Assembly (NCBI GenBank): GCA_030141605.1
Contig: JAQGDQ010000316.1
Coordinates: forward strand, 1 to 64,000
Reading direction: 5' to 3'
DNA: 64,000 nt
Source: Tubiluchus corallicola
Taxonomy: Eukaryota; Priapulida; Priapulimorpha; Priapulimorphida; Tubiluchidae
The notes beneath the pieces are model-generated. The model searched no databases. It saw only the letters and a program-made list of their open reading frames with translations, and had not been told where the DNA came from. A program made the translations under genes and the position numbers. This document shows, in pieces, positions 12,271 through 22,815 of this stretch (position 1 is the stretch's first letter; each line of letters opens with the position of its first letter).

Positions 12271-13366
12271 CAGTGTATTTAGTGACTCTGATGGTTTTTT
12301 ACACTTGATTTTACATTGTTGTTTTTTTGCTTTCAAACACCTAGACATCTGTAATCTTAGCACTGGATCCCTAATTTTAGAATTCCTGAACTTTAGTGGC
12401 TGACTTCAAAAATCTTGGAAATTTTTGGTGAGATTCACCTGACAAATCTCTGAATCTCCTTGTGGCTTATCTATAAAGAAAGTCAATGGAATTCTCTGCA
12501 GTTGGAAAATCTTCCGGAATTTCTTAGCTTGCCACTACTCCCGAAAATCTCATGTGCTGATAAGGATTCAACTAACAGTGGACAATAGTTTTACTGAACT
12601 GCAAAATAACACCACCTACTCGTGTCAGACTCCAGACTCATGTCAGAACGGAGTATACCAGATTGCGTCAGAATGGCATAACTCCAGTTACTCACATGCG
12701 CCACACTGTGTCAGAACGGAACAATGCCAACACGCCTATTTTTGTCAAAAGAAAAAATCACTAAATGGTTATTATACCAAAGTGTTAGGATGGAATGTGC
12801 ATCAACAACCTATGTTGCAATAGATCGACCTGTGTTAAATTGCGATAATTTTTCAATTTTACTTATATTTGTTCCACAGTTTTTTTTCATTTTAAAGTCA
12901 GTTATTTTATTCAAACATTACAATTTCAGCTAGTAGTTACGTATTTTCTTGTAAATTTTGTGCTTATCAACTACAAAGCGCTACACTGTAAACAAGCCAA
13001 TATGTTCAATTTGTTCAATTATGTTATAATAAATGTTTACAAAAAAAACTAAAACAAAATCTTTAAGGCTTTCGACCTGTTGTGTTAATTGCATAAATTT
13101 TACTTAAATTAATTTTATTTTAATTGTCTATATAGGCCCTACGCATTACAATTTTCTGTGTCTGCAGTTACAAGCAATGCTGCTTTTATAGTACTTTAAT
13201 CATAATGGTTTATGATGCAGAATTTATTAGTTTCAATTGTGATTTCAAATTGATCATTTAAAACCTAACTAATGGTGCAGTACATAATCCCAATGATAAA
13301 GATGATGACAAATCATTTTCGACAGTACATTGTAAATCTACTTTTTATAAATACATATATACTTAT
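12271..13366. other. Intron sequence, possible 3' end of the nested relic
   Basis: AT-rich. An AATAAA-type signal (taataaatg) near 13028 could have ended the nested plus-strand transcript. Nothing else was recognised. Confidence 0.4.
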
Positions 13367-13486
13367 GTCTATGGCCAAATCACGTTGAAAACTCTGGTTC
13401 TCGTCTGATCACCGAAGTTAAGCAACGTAGAACCTGGTTAGTGCTTGGATTGGTGACTGCCTAGGAATACCAGGTGCTGTTGGCTT
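13367..13486 (+). pseudogene. 5S rRNA-derived sequence
   Basis: Starts gtctatggccaaatcacgtt and ends gtgctgttggctt, exactly the 120-bp length and layout of animal 5S rRNA, including ctcgtctgatcaccgaagtt and the aagcaacgt block. Several substitutions hit conserved positions, including the internal promoter region (ttggtgactgcctaggaata). No T-run terminator follows. It is therefore the head of the SINE and not a working 5S gene. Confidence 0.88.
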
Positions 13487-13912
13487 GCGGGATACCCACA
13501 CTGTATCTCAGCACTAGGCGGACAAGCTGCACAAGCAGCCAACAGCTAGAGGGGCGGGGGAAGTCAAGTGACCCAACGGCCACGTGTAGAGGAGTAAACC
13601 TTCCAAATCAGGAGTGGAGCCCCAAAGGCGAACCAGTGCAGCATGCTCATTGATTCCAGCAGCTCCTGCAGCCAACCTGGTGCCAAACGTATTGCTCCGC
13701 TTTCCTTTGGACTACACCAGGGAGGAAGACAGGGGTTCCTGTTGTCCGGGCAAGTTAGGATCTCCATACACCATGCACAGGCGTGCGCCGTGGATACGTT
13801 CAAGGATCGCATTGCTCAGCCACAGTCGACGCTGGAGCTCCATCAATGTGATCAATAACTGACTCTTGGTGCACACTCTATGTTCTTCCGAGACAGAAGG
13901 ATGCCAACAACA
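13367..13912 (+). mobile_element. 5S-rRNA-headed SINE (SINE3-like)
   Basis: 546-bp element flanked by identical 12-bp duplications atatatacttat (13355-13366 and 13913-13924). It begins with a 120-bp 5S rRNA-like head, continues with a GC-rich body, and ends in a CAA-type tail (ccaacaacaa). A 5S head supplies an internal RNA polymerase III promoter; movement would depend on a LINE reverse transcriptase. The open frames at 13564-13963 are chance translations of the GC-rich body. Confidence 0.85.
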
Positions 13913-14000
13913 ATATATACTTATATACAATTTATACCACACACGCATGAGTCCTTTCGACATATTTTCTTAATATTTACGATCTGTCAGTACGATTCAA

Positions 14001-14160
14001 CAGTGCAAAAATCACAAGTGCTATTTTAAATCACTTAGCCTATGCTGATGATTTTTGTATTATTGCTACTTCAGGTGCACAGCTTCAACATCTGTTTAAT
14101 ATATGTGAAAATTTTGCTTTAGAAAATGATATTTGCTATAACTCTGATAAAAGCAAATGA
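14001..14160 (+). pseudogene. LINE reverse transcriptase relic (YADD block)
   Basis: Translation gives SAILNHLAYADDFCIIATSG, then LQHLFNICENFALEND up to NSDKSK and a stop. YADD is the catalytic motif of LINE reverse transcriptases, and the following helix and KS motif are in the usual place. Only this fragment remains. It may come from the same family as the fragment at 40174-40870, which starts just downstream of the equivalent position. Confidence 0.7.
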
Positions 14161-14224
14161 AAGAATAAAGCCATTAGAGGATTCTTTAGCCACTTCACTG
14201 CCGTGCAACTTGTATTCCAACTGG

Positions 14225-14302
14225 AGCATGCTCATTTTGCCTGTGTTTGGCCATGAATGTTTTGTAGCTTGTATATTATGTTTTTTAGACAACAGAGGAC
14301 AC
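14225..14302 (-). repeat. Outer part of the shared minisatellite flank block, cut by the Gypsy element
   Basis: Reverse-complement match to about 9455-9530 (aaaacattcatg, gtctaaaaa, agaggac). The match resumes at 19108 after the LTR retrotransposon. This shows that the Gypsy element landed in a pre-existing copy of the block. Confidence 0.75.
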
Positions 14303-14486
14303 TGTAACAACACCATAGATATGGTTTGTGTAGATCAAAGATCTTGGTGATTGCTAAGCAATGTTCTGCATTCTAGACTGTCATGCTGTTCTGATATTCT
14401 TTGTTTAAGTTCCTAATTAGTCTAATAAATGCTACTTTATTATGCACGCATTTGTCTGGTTGCTGATATTATTGTAGCGTGTAACA
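14303..14486 (+). repeat. 5' LTR
   Basis: Starts tgtaacaacacc and ends gcgtgtaaca (TG...CA). It differs from the 3' LTR at roughly ten positions including small indels, so the insertion is not brand new. Confidence 0.92.
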
Positions 14487-14500
14487 TGGTGTCAGAAGTG
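14487..14500 (+). other. Primer-binding site
   Basis: tggtgtcagaagtg begins directly after the 5' LTR with TGG, the complement of a tRNA CCA end. The tRNA identity was not determined. Confidence 0.75.
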
Positions 14501-14548
14501 AACTAGTTGTTTTGAGTATTTACTCGGATGGCAAATTTGTAGAAAACT

Positions 14549-16198
14549 ATGAATCAGCTAAAACCACCTAATGCACTAAACTTCGAATCACGGAATGTGT
14601 CACAAGCATGGAAAAAATGGCGTGAAGAATTTAGCTTGTATATGGAACTTGCACTTAGTGACAAAACTGAAGAAGTGAAAAAGAAGACTTTTCTGTATTT
14701 AATCGGTGAGAGAGGTAGGGAAATCTACCTCACATTAAATATAACTACACCTGAAGCTGAACGAACTGCCGTACACTGGTTTACAGCCTTTGAAAGGTAT
14801 TGTATTCCAACTGCCAATCAAACAGTTGAAAGATATAGATTCTTTACTAGAGTTCAAAGTTATTCTGAAACTATTGATGAATATGTAACAGCTTTGAAAG
14901 TGCTGACTAGTACATGTGAATTTCAGCAGTTGGAAGATTCTCTATTGCGTGACAGAATAGTATGTGGTGTAAATAGTCAAGAAATCAGAGAAAAACTATT
15001 AAAAACTACAGATTTAACCCTTGACACTTGTGTTTCTACCTGTCGTGCTGCTGAGTTTTCTCACTCTGCAATTAAAGAGTTTGCCCGAAGTCAAATGCCG
15101 ACTGAGAAAATCAACAGTGTAGAATGCAAGGTGAAAAATAGGTCTAAGCCTAACTATGCTAAATTTGCTAGTTGTGCACAGTCAGACGTGGTGCATTCTG
15201 TGAAGCCAAAAATGACCTCAGCGATGTATGACTCCCACCAAAAACGCTGTAAATTTTGTGGGAAACGACATGTTTTTGGTCGTGATAGTTGCCCTGCATA
15301 TGGTAAGCAGTGTCCTAAGTGTAAGCAATGGAATCACTTCCAAGTTAAATGTGATTCTCTTAGAAAATCTGCATTATATAGTAGTGTGTGCACCCTTGAT
15401 CAGCAGTTTTGCGATCTACGGTGTTGTGACACAGATTCTGATTCTGACTCAGAAAATTCGGAAAACAACTGGAGTGTGCAAGCGCTTCATTCTTCAAGGG
15501 TGAAACCTGGAAATAAAATTTTTGCTAAGATGCTGGTGAGTAAGAAACCTATTCGTTTTCTGATTGACAGTGGTGCAACATGCAATATGATACCAGCCAA
15601 TTTTCTGCCTTTCAATCAGTTGATTGATCATAGTGAGAAAAAATTGCTTTACACGTATGATGGACGAACAACTGAACCAGTGGGTAGTTGTGTTGTTAAA
15701 ATGATAAATCCTAAAAATGATGGTAAGTATAAAGTGAAATGTGTTGTAGTGCAAGAAAATTTTTTACCTATAATTGGTAATTCTGCTGCTCAGCAAATGA
15801 ATTTGCTGGAAATGAAGCATGAAAATACTCTAGGTGTTGATAGTTCTTCAACTGCAGATAGAGAATTAACCAAAGATATTTTGCTAAGTGATTATGCGGA
15901 TGTGTTTGAAGGTCTAGGTAAACTTCCTGGAAAACTGCACTTAGAAGTAGATCCTAATGTACCACCTGTAGCACATCTACCTAGACGTATGCCTTTTGGC
16001 ATATCGGTTGCTCCTGAAGAGTACCAACGCAGACAATATGAGGCTCTAGAAGGTTTAAAAAATGTTAAGAGTGTAGCAAACGATGTGCTAGTTATTGGCA
16101 ATGGAGCGACACTAGAAATTGCAAATAAGGATCATGATGAAAATGTCCGAGCTTTTATGCAGAGAGAAAAATTTAGTCTTAAGCAAAGAGAAAATTAA
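14549..16198 (+). CDS. Gag-protease-partial reverse transcriptase of the Gypsy element
   Basis: 549-codon frame. Residues about 1-185 are a helical gag with the W(F)xxFERYC pattern. Around 235-272 are two Cys/His knuckles (CKFCGKRHVFGRDSC, then CPKCKQWNHF). At about 338 is the aspartic protease motif FLIDSGATCNMIP. Near 480 the frame passes straight from the HLPRRM block to MPFGISVAPEE, which normally lie over 100 residues apart. The central reverse transcriptase with its YxDD-preceding motifs is therefore deleted in frame. A VLVIGNG remnant follows. Gag would package RNA and protease would cut the polyprotein. Confidence 0.9.
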   Translation: MNQLKPPNALNFESRNVSQAWKKWREEFSLYMELALSDKTEEVKKKTFLYLIGERGREIYLTLNITTPEAERTAVHWFTAFERYCIPTANQTVERYRFFTRVQSYSETIDEYVTALKVLTSTCEFQQLEDSLLRDRIVCGVNSQEIREKLLKTTDLTLDTCVSTCRAAEFSHSAIKEFARSQMPTEKINSVECKVKNRSKPNYAKFASCAQSDVVHSVKPKMTSAMYDSHQKRCKFCGKRHVFGRDSCPAYGKQCPKCKQWNHFQVKCDSLRKSALYSSVCTLDQQFCDLRCCDTDSDSDSENSENNWSVQALHSSRVKPGNKIFAKMLVSKKPIRFLIDSGATCNMIPANFLPFNQLIDHSEKKLLYTYDGRTTEPVGSCVVKMINPKNDGKYKVKCVVVQENFLPIIGNSAAQQMNLLEMKHENTLGVDSSSTADRELTKDILLSDYADVFEGLGKLPGKLHLEVDPNVPPVAHLPRRMPFGISVAPEEYQRRQYEALEGLKNVKSVANDVLVIGNGATLEIANKDHDENVRAFMQREKFSLKQREN

Positions 16199-16905
16199 GC
16201 TGCGACAGAATAAAGTACAGTTTATTGGTCATGTATTAACAAGTGAAGGTCTGATGCCTGATCCAGACAAAGTTAAGGCTATTGTATAAATGATTGCCCC
16301 ACAAGATGGGTCTGGTGTTCGGAGACTTCTGGGATTAATTAATTATCTATCTAAATTCGTTCCTAACTTAAGTGACATGTGCAAGCCACTTAGAGAACTT
16401 ACTGAGAAAAATATACTCTGGACTGGGATGAAACCCTGGGGAAAGCTTTCAAAACTATAAAATCAGTTGTCTCCCCAGAACCTGTACTGCGTTACTATGA
16501 TCCTAAAGAAGAAGTCACCTTACAATGCGATTCTTCTGGGAAAGGCCTTGGAGCTGCCATTATGCAAAATGGACAACCAGTGGCTTATGCCAGTAAAGCA
16601 TTGTGAGAAACTGAGATAAGGTATGCTCAGATTGAAAAGAGCTACTTTCATGTGTTTTTGCAGTTACAAAGTTTCATCAGTATGTTTATGGTCGTCGTGT
16701 AGTGGTCCAGACAGACTATAAGCCCTTGGTAGCTGTTATGCAAAAACCACTTCATTCAGCACCAAAGCGTTTACACAGTCTACGCTAGTTAAACTTCAAG
16801 GTTATGATCTGAAGTTAATTTACAAACCAGGACCTACAATGTATGTAGCTGATACACTAAGCAGAGCTTATCTGCAAGATCAGCCAGACTTAACCTAGTA
16901 TGAAA
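16199..16905 (+). pseudogene. Reverse transcriptase C-terminus and RNase H remnant
   Basis: Three frames carry recognisable pieces: VQFIGHVLTSEGLMPDPDKV, LLGLINYLSKFVPNLSDMCK, then the RNase H start EVTLQCDSSGKGLGAAIMQNG and QTDYKPLVAVMQK. In-frame stops at about 16288 and 16605 and several shifts make it non-functional. Confidence 0.88.
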
Positions 16906-16910
16906 AATAC

Positions 16911-18014
16911 TTGAGCAATGTAAATGTGTTGCAATACTTACCTGTGTCTCAAGAGAGACTTAAACAAATTCGTGCTTATACGGAAAGTGATTTATTGACA
17001 CTGCGATCTACAATTCTTAATGGCTGGCCTGGAAGAAAAGGTTTTGTTCCTTTAGAGATTCGGCAGTATTATTCACTGAAGGATGAGCTCACAGTTCATA
17101 ATGGTGTGATTTTAAGGGGTAACCAAATTGTGATTCCTAAAGCCCTGAGAAAAGAGATGCTAGAACATGCACACAGCAGTCATGTTGGGATTGAAGGTTG
17201 CTTGAGAAGAGCCCGTGAATGTCTATACTGGCCGAATATGAATAATGAGTTTAAAGAATATATTCAGAAACGCGATGTTTGTAATGCCTTAAATAGAAAA
17301 CAGCAAAAGGAAACTTTGATTAGTTCTGAAGTTCCAGTTAGACCCTGGTCAGTGGTTGGCACTGATTTGTGCTACATTGATGGAAAAAATATTTAGTGAC
17401 AGTTGATTATTATTCCAATTTTGCTGAATTAGATTACTTAGAGAATACTGACTCAGAGATGGTAATCCGCAAACTGAAGATGCAGTTTGCCAGACATGGC
17501 ATTACTGATTTGGTTAGATCCGACAATGGCCCTCAATTTGCTTGTCATGCCTTTTCTAAGTTTTCTCGAAAGTGATGTTTTGTGTTTGGAAAATGCTGTG
17601 AAAACTGTAAAGAATTTGGTTATGAAAAGTAAGTTAGCTGGAAGCGACCCACTTTTAGCATTACTGGAGTTTTGCAATACTCCCATGCAAAGAATTGGTA
17701 CATCACCAGCACAGCATTTGTTTAACAGGCAAACTAAGTCACTATTGCCTATGACAGCTCAGCCACTTCAATCTTCACAGTATGATCTGTCAGTTGAACG
17801 AATGCGTAATCAGAAGAAAAAATCAGCTGAGTACTATAACGGAGATGCAAGAGATTTGCCGGAACTGATGCCTACAGAAGTTGTTAGAGTACAGCCCCAA
17901 CCCGGTACCAAGCACTGGTTAAAAGGAATAGTCATGGAAAGTGCAGATGACATAGGTCATTCTTACAGAGTTAAAACCAATCAAGGTATTTATCGCAGAA
18001 ACAGAGTACATTAA
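16911..18014 (+). pseudogene. Integrase remnant
   Basis: The first part (16911-17396) contains the HxxxH half of the zinc-binding region (HAHSSHVG), but the expected CxxC reads RDVC, so one cysteine is lost. GTDLCYIDGKN holds the first catalytic Asp and is followed by a stop. After a frame change, VRSDNGPQFACHAF holds the second Asp. ENAVKTVKNLV holds the catalytic Glu, with the intervening residues deleted. The C-terminus (17487-18014) is rich in basic residues and ends YRVKTNQGIYRRNRVH. Confidence 0.87.
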
Positions 18015-18910
18015 CGGAAATCATCTGAGGAGCCAGACAGTGTTATGAATGGTACTGAACCTGAGGAACAGTTTAAACATACTAGTGTACTTCCTGTTAA
18101 GCCTAGTAAAATAGACTCACCAGGTGCATCAGCATTGATTGTGCCAGAACCTCGGAGTAGCATTGTAACAACTCGTTCTGGTAGAGAAGTCAGAAAACCT
18201 TTGAGGTTCAGAGAATGAACTCTGTATAGTGATTTTCGTTGTTGTTTTTTTGGAAACATGTTTAAATTTACATGTATTCATTTTGAGAACAATTTTGTGT
18301 TTTTTTTTAGGTTAATTGAACTTGTAGTCTTACACTTTAAAATGATTATGAATAATTTGTTTGTCAAATTGTTTAGTGACTAGGTATGAGAATTAAGAAC
18401 ATTATCCTTATGTACTTGCAGTTTTATAGTTTGTTGATCTGCATTATCATTTCACATTTTGCAATTTTTGCACAAGTTTGTGTACAACCAGTTAATTTTA
18501 ATATGTGCCTATGTTGCATTGTTAAGAGATAGACTGACAGTATGTAATTACTATTTTGATTTCAGTTATTGGAGTTATTGATGGATTTGAGTTCAAGTCT
18601 AGGTTTTCACAGAGAATAAAAGTGATTTCATTTGAAATTCACTGTTGGAATTGAAAAACTTAAATCCTTATTAATGTTGATTGTGAAATCTAAACAAGAA
18701 GTCTTGTACTTAATGTGTTTCATGATGCTCAAAGTTGTTTTAAGTTTCAGTAATATTTGTATGCTACTTTATTCAGCATTATTCATTGAGTTCATTAGTA
18801 CTTGATTTACTTGCCAGAAGGCACACTGTCAACTACAGTTGATACTACCTCTAAATTCTAGATGAACACTTATTTAGCTTGACTTAGTTAACAGAACTTG
18901 TTTTCAACTT

Positions 18911-18924
18911 TAAAGAAGGGAAGG
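18911..18924 (+). other. Polypurine tract
   Basis: taaagaagggaagg lies immediately before the 3' LTR, where plus-strand synthesis is primed in LTR retrotransposons. Confidence 0.75.
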
Positions 18925-19107
18925 TGTAACAATACCATAGATATGGTTTGTGTAGATCAAAGATCTTGGTGATTGCTTAGCAGTGTTCTGCATTCTAGAC
19001 TGTCATGCTGTTCTGATCTTCTTTGTTTAAGTTCCTAATTAGTTTAATAAATACTACTTTATTATGCACGCATTTGTCTGTTGCTAATATTATTGTAGCG
19101 TGCAACA
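18925..19107 (+). repeat. 3' LTR
   Basis: Matches 14303-14486; starts tgtaacaatacc and ends gcgtgcaaca. It contains aataaatac near 19047, a likely polyadenylation signal. Confidence 0.92.
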
Positions 19108-19224
19108 GACACCACCGCTTTTTGTTTTCGAAGCTACATTCCTCAATTGCACGTGGCGTGTGTAAGTATTATTGCTACTGGCATAGGCATCAGTTAATTT
19201 GCAAATTAAGCATTTTGCAAACAA
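19108..19224 (-). repeat. Inner part of the shared minisatellite flank block
   Basis: Reverse complement of about 9268-9480 minus the 85-bp SINE insertion. The junction where the SINE sits in the other copy is intact here (gtgtgtaagtatta), which proves that the SINE was inserted there. Confidence 0.78.
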
Positions 19225-19612
19225 AGCCCCTCCCCTATGAAAACTTAACGAATCCGAAGCCACTCCCCTATGAAAACTTAACGAATCCGAAGCCCCTCCC
19301 CTATGAAAACTTAACGAATCCGAAGCCACTCCCCTATGAAAACTTAACGAATCCGAAGCCACTCCCCTATGAAAACTTAACGAATCCGAAGCCACTCCCC
19401 TATGAAAACTTAACGAATCCGAAGCCACTCCCCTGTGAAAACTTAAGGAATCCGAAGCCACTCCCCTATGAAAATTTAACGAATCCGAAGCCACTCCCCT
19501 ATGAAAACTTAACGAATCCGAAGCCACTCCCCTATGAAAACTTAACGACTCCGAAGCCACTCCCCTATGAAAACTTAACGAATCCGAAGCCACTCCCCTA
19601 TGAAAACTTAGA
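19225..19612. repeat. Minisatellite, 33-bp unit, about 12 copies
   Basis: Unit gaatccgaag-ccactcccct-atgaaaactt-aac with few variants (cccct, ctgtg, gactccg). As 33 is divisible by three, long open frames run through it on both strands (19023-19640 plus, 19090-19644 minus). They encode pure 11-residue repeats and are not genes. Confidence 0.95.
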
Positions 19613-20589
19613 ACGCGTTGACTTACAGCCTTTTGCTTGAGCAACCTGCGTGTAACGCTAGTCTCCTTTTTAGTGTGAATGTTAATTTCATTACTTTAAT
19701 GCTACGAATTATAACGAATAGTTAACTTTCTATTGTTTTTCTTTTATTATTGAATCATTATTTGGTGAACACTAATGTAATGTAATCTCTACAATTACAC
19801 AGGCTGATGTTATGAAGTCACGCAAATTGATGAAAATAGCTTTAATATCTTCCAACATGGCATACACAAGTAGCTAAGTTGCTTAACCCTTTCAGTCCCA
19901 AATTATTTTTTTAATAAGAAAAAATTTTTTGGCTTGGTACTTTTGTTCAGTATGTCCATCTTGTTTACACATAATAATTATTTTTTTCTACCTGTGCTTG
20001 CGTGCTAAATATAGCCTGTATCCCACGGGACACATTGGGATTCAATGGAAGCATAAAATGTGTTTCATTTTGCAACTGCAACTGCTGATAATTTTTTAAA
20101 GTATTTAAGACATTTAGTACGCATGCTATGCTGATCTGTACAAAGTCGTCTCTAAAGTGCTGTACCTTGCACAGTTTTTTATCCTATGTAGATTTTTTTA
20201 GTTTGCCATTTTATCACTATCTTTAGTCTATTGTTATTGGCTTAAATCAAAATAACTATTAACAGATCAAATAACTGTCAGTTTTAAAATTTTATTAATT
20301 TTAAATGCAGAGAATATTCTCGTGTCCCATGGGATACAACGGGTATGAAAGGGTTAATTTTGATGTTCAGTTAGGTTAATTATCCAAGAAAAATTAAAAT
20401 TGTAAATCATATATTTCCAATATTGAACGTCAACGGCAGGATTTTTTTGCAAGCCACAGATAATAGTCATAAATTCACGATAGACTGTGAGCAAGACCTA
20501 GCTGATATATAGGCCACCTCAATGCTTATTATCTTTGAAATCTTGAATTTAAAGTTTTTAATGAAATTCAATTTAACTGCGAAAAACAT
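19613..20589. other. Intron sequence with a MITE
   Basis: Apart from the piggyBac-type MITE at 19887-20353, nothing was recognised. Confidence 0.5.
19887..20353. mobile_element. piggyBac-type MITE
   Basis: 467-bp element between two TTAA sites (19883-19886 and 20354-20357). The termini CCCTTTCAGTCCC and, inverted, CCCTTTCATACCC match at 11 of 13 positions. Subterminal GGGACA/TGTCCC-like blocks repeat inside. TTAA duplication and CCC termini are diagnostic of piggyBac. No transposase. Confidence 0.82.
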
Positions 20590-21020
20590 ACATCCAACTT
20601 ACCTCACACTGTTAGCAGAATAGCTGTAGAGGATTTATGGGTCGAGATAAAAACATCAAGAAATAAAGTAACTATACTATTTGGCATCGTGTACAGGCAC
20701 CCCAACAAATCTGTCAGTCACTTTAATGAAGAAATGAAGAAATTCGGCAGGAAGGACAGCTTTTGTTTGCGGGGACATGAATATTAATTTACTTCAACAC
20801 GAAGACATTTCTTCCGTTGCCAACTATATAAATATGTTGTTCTCAAATAGGTTTCATCCTGTTATCACTCAACCAACTCGCATTACTCACAAACCCTAAT
20901 TGATCATATTTATACTAATGAGTTTCAAAATCCCATCACTGCTGACATCATTCAGTAGGAAGTGGCTGACCATCTGCCTATCTCAGCAATTGCTAACTCT
21001 TCCTATGCATGCAAAAGTAA
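20590..21020 (+). pseudogene. LINE endonuclease relic
   Basis: Broken frames give EDLWVEIKTSRNKVTILFGI followed by VYRHPNKSVSHF, then GDMNINLLQHEDISS, then IDHIYTNEFQNP and VADHLPISAI. These are the conserved blocks of an APE-type endonuclease (the YRHPN, GDxN and SDHxPI regions). Stops and frameshifts throughout show long decay. The reverse transcriptase is missing. Confidence 0.75.
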
Positions 21021-21759
21021 GTCTCAAGTACAAATAAGAGATACTAAATGATTTATTCCTGCGAACTTTCTGAGCGATTTGGGACATTCACTTTCTAATA
21101 TTTTCAATAGTCAACTTAATGTAAATAATACTTTTTCCCACTTCTTGCAATCATTTGAAGCCACACTTAATAAACATGACCCATTTAATCTATTATTTAA
21201 TTATTAGAAATGCTTTTGTAGTATTAATCGTGTTAAAATGTATACTTTTATCGAACTTGAAAATGGGGTAGTATATGAAAAATGATCCTGTCTTCCTTTG
21301 ACAATTATTTCATTATAGATAATTGAAATGGTGATTTGTATCTAAAGAACAATCTGAGAACAACTTTGCTTACCGAGGATGCGCTTTTCTCACACAGTTT
21401 AATAAAGACGTAATCAGCGAAGGTTTTACATACAATTTATCATTTTAATAACCTATGATGTATGTTGTAATGTTGTATTCACATTATTAAAATTTACAGT
21501 ATTATATTAAAACCATTTATATTATTAAATATAGCGTTCCGCGTATTTGGACGTTCATTATTGGTTTAAAATATTGCAAAACAATTTTCGTATAACGCAT
21601 GTAAAAATTGATAATTACACTAAGAAGTTTTTTCATGGTGTGCAAGTTACTAAACATATAGACTTAGCATAACACAAGTTGCATAAAAGTACTAAAAAAT
21701 TCGTTACTTTAGCCACGTATAAAATGTTCTCTTTCTTTTTAACCATTTCTATTAAATTA
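21021..21759. other. Intron sequence, no feature seen
   Basis: AT-rich, possibly the remainder of the decayed LINE; no conserved block recognised. Confidence 0.4.
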
Positions 21760-22116
21760 CCGTATTTATTCTAGTATAATGCGCACAACACGTGTATAAC
21801 GCGCACCACTAATTTTCAATTAAAAATTGGTATAAAATTTTGTTTCACTTTTTCTCGGCTCAGACCAAGCATTGTAAGTGACAAACGTTGTTGAACAACT
21901 CCAGTCTCTAACATTCGTCTCTGGTACAGTGAATTCTCGGCTAGCTGCTCGATTTCCGTGGGCCAGGCACCGTCTGACAAAGTCTGCTGATGACGCAAAT
22001 ATTATTGATTATTTCCTTAGCTACGCCTCACCCCAGCTCTCATTTATAACGCGTACCCAAACTTTGAGTTCTTTTTTAGGTACAAAATTTTGCGCGTTAT
22101 ACTCGAATAAATACGG
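21760..22116. mobile_element. pogo/Tigger-like MITE, copy 2 (inverted)
   Basis: 357-bp element between TA dinucleotides. It is the reverse complement of the element at 4458-4798, with matching termini CCGTATTTATTCTAGTATAA and the same interior, plus small indels. Confidence 0.82.
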
Positions 22117-22314
22117 TAACGTTCAACAGTAACGAAATTTCACTTATTTACGGGCTCATTGGTATCATGTCAAACCTTTACACGTATTGAAAAACATGAA
22201 ACTTACCCGTATCTCAACACACAGTACATTCGAAAACAGAAAACACGTCTAATAAAATAAGAAGCTATACAAGCTGCATCTAAGTAATAGTTCAAAAGGC
22301 TTTATCTTATTATA

Positions 22315-22705
22315 TATTATATTGTATTGTATTGTATTGTATTGTATTGTATTGTATTGTATTGTATTGTATTGTATTGTATTGTATTGTATTGTATTGT
22401 ATTGTATTGTATTGTATTGTATTGTATTGTATTGTATTGTATTGTATTGTATTGTATTGTATTGTATTGTATTGTACTGTACTGTACTGTACTGTACTGT
22501 ACTGTACTGTACTGTATTGCACTGCACTGCACTGCACTGCACTGCACTGCACTGCACTGCACTGCACTGCACTGTACTTGTACTTGTACTATACTATACT
22601 ATACTATACTATACTATACTATACTATACTATACTATACTATACTATACAATACTATACTATACTATACTATACTACTATACTATACTATATTATATTAT
22701 ATTAG
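22315..22705. repeat. Pentanucleotide satellite with ordered variant blocks
   Basis: About 78 pentamers. From left to right come a long attgt block, an actgt block, an actgc block, a few acttgt-type hexamers, and an actat block. Changes are at fixed positions of the unit, so each block looks like a local amplification of a mutated unit. The overlapping open frames on both strands are repeat translations. Confidence 0.96.
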
Positions 22706-22815
22706 TTATTGTATTTTGATTTGATGTTATCTTATTTTCTCATTTTAGGACTGATATTGATACTGAATTTGTTCATTAGTAGAAATGCTGTTATTTTTTT
22801 TATTTTTTACAATAC

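Larger units (their letters stand above)
14303..19107 (+). mobile_element. Ty3/Gypsy LTR retrotransposon, Mag-like, defective
   Basis: 4.8-kb element with 184- and 183-bp LTRs and a perfect 5-bp target duplication, gacac, at 14298-14302 and 19108-19112. The order is LTR, primer-binding site, gag, protease, reverse transcriptase, RNase H, integrase, polypurine tract, LTR, which is the Ty3/Gypsy order. Short LTRs and a CCHC-like gag resemble Mag-type elements. Internal deletions remove the reverse transcriptase core and part of the integrase. Stops and frameshifts break pol, so it cannot move by itself. It lies antisense to the host gene. Confidence 0.93.

Noticed and set aside
13367-13486. Functional 5S rRNA gene
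   Set aside because: Substitutions in conserved promoter positions, no T-run terminator, and it is the head of a SINE with target duplications.
13564-13963. Overlapping 70-83 codon frames on both strands
   Set aside because: They lie in the GC-rich body of the SINE, where stops are rare by composition.
19023-19644. Open frames of 205 and 184 codons on opposite strands
   Set aside because: Translation of the 33-bp minisatellite plus adjoining LTR sequence.
22249-22724. Several 80-130 codon frames on both strands
   Set aside because: Translation of a pentanucleotide satellite.
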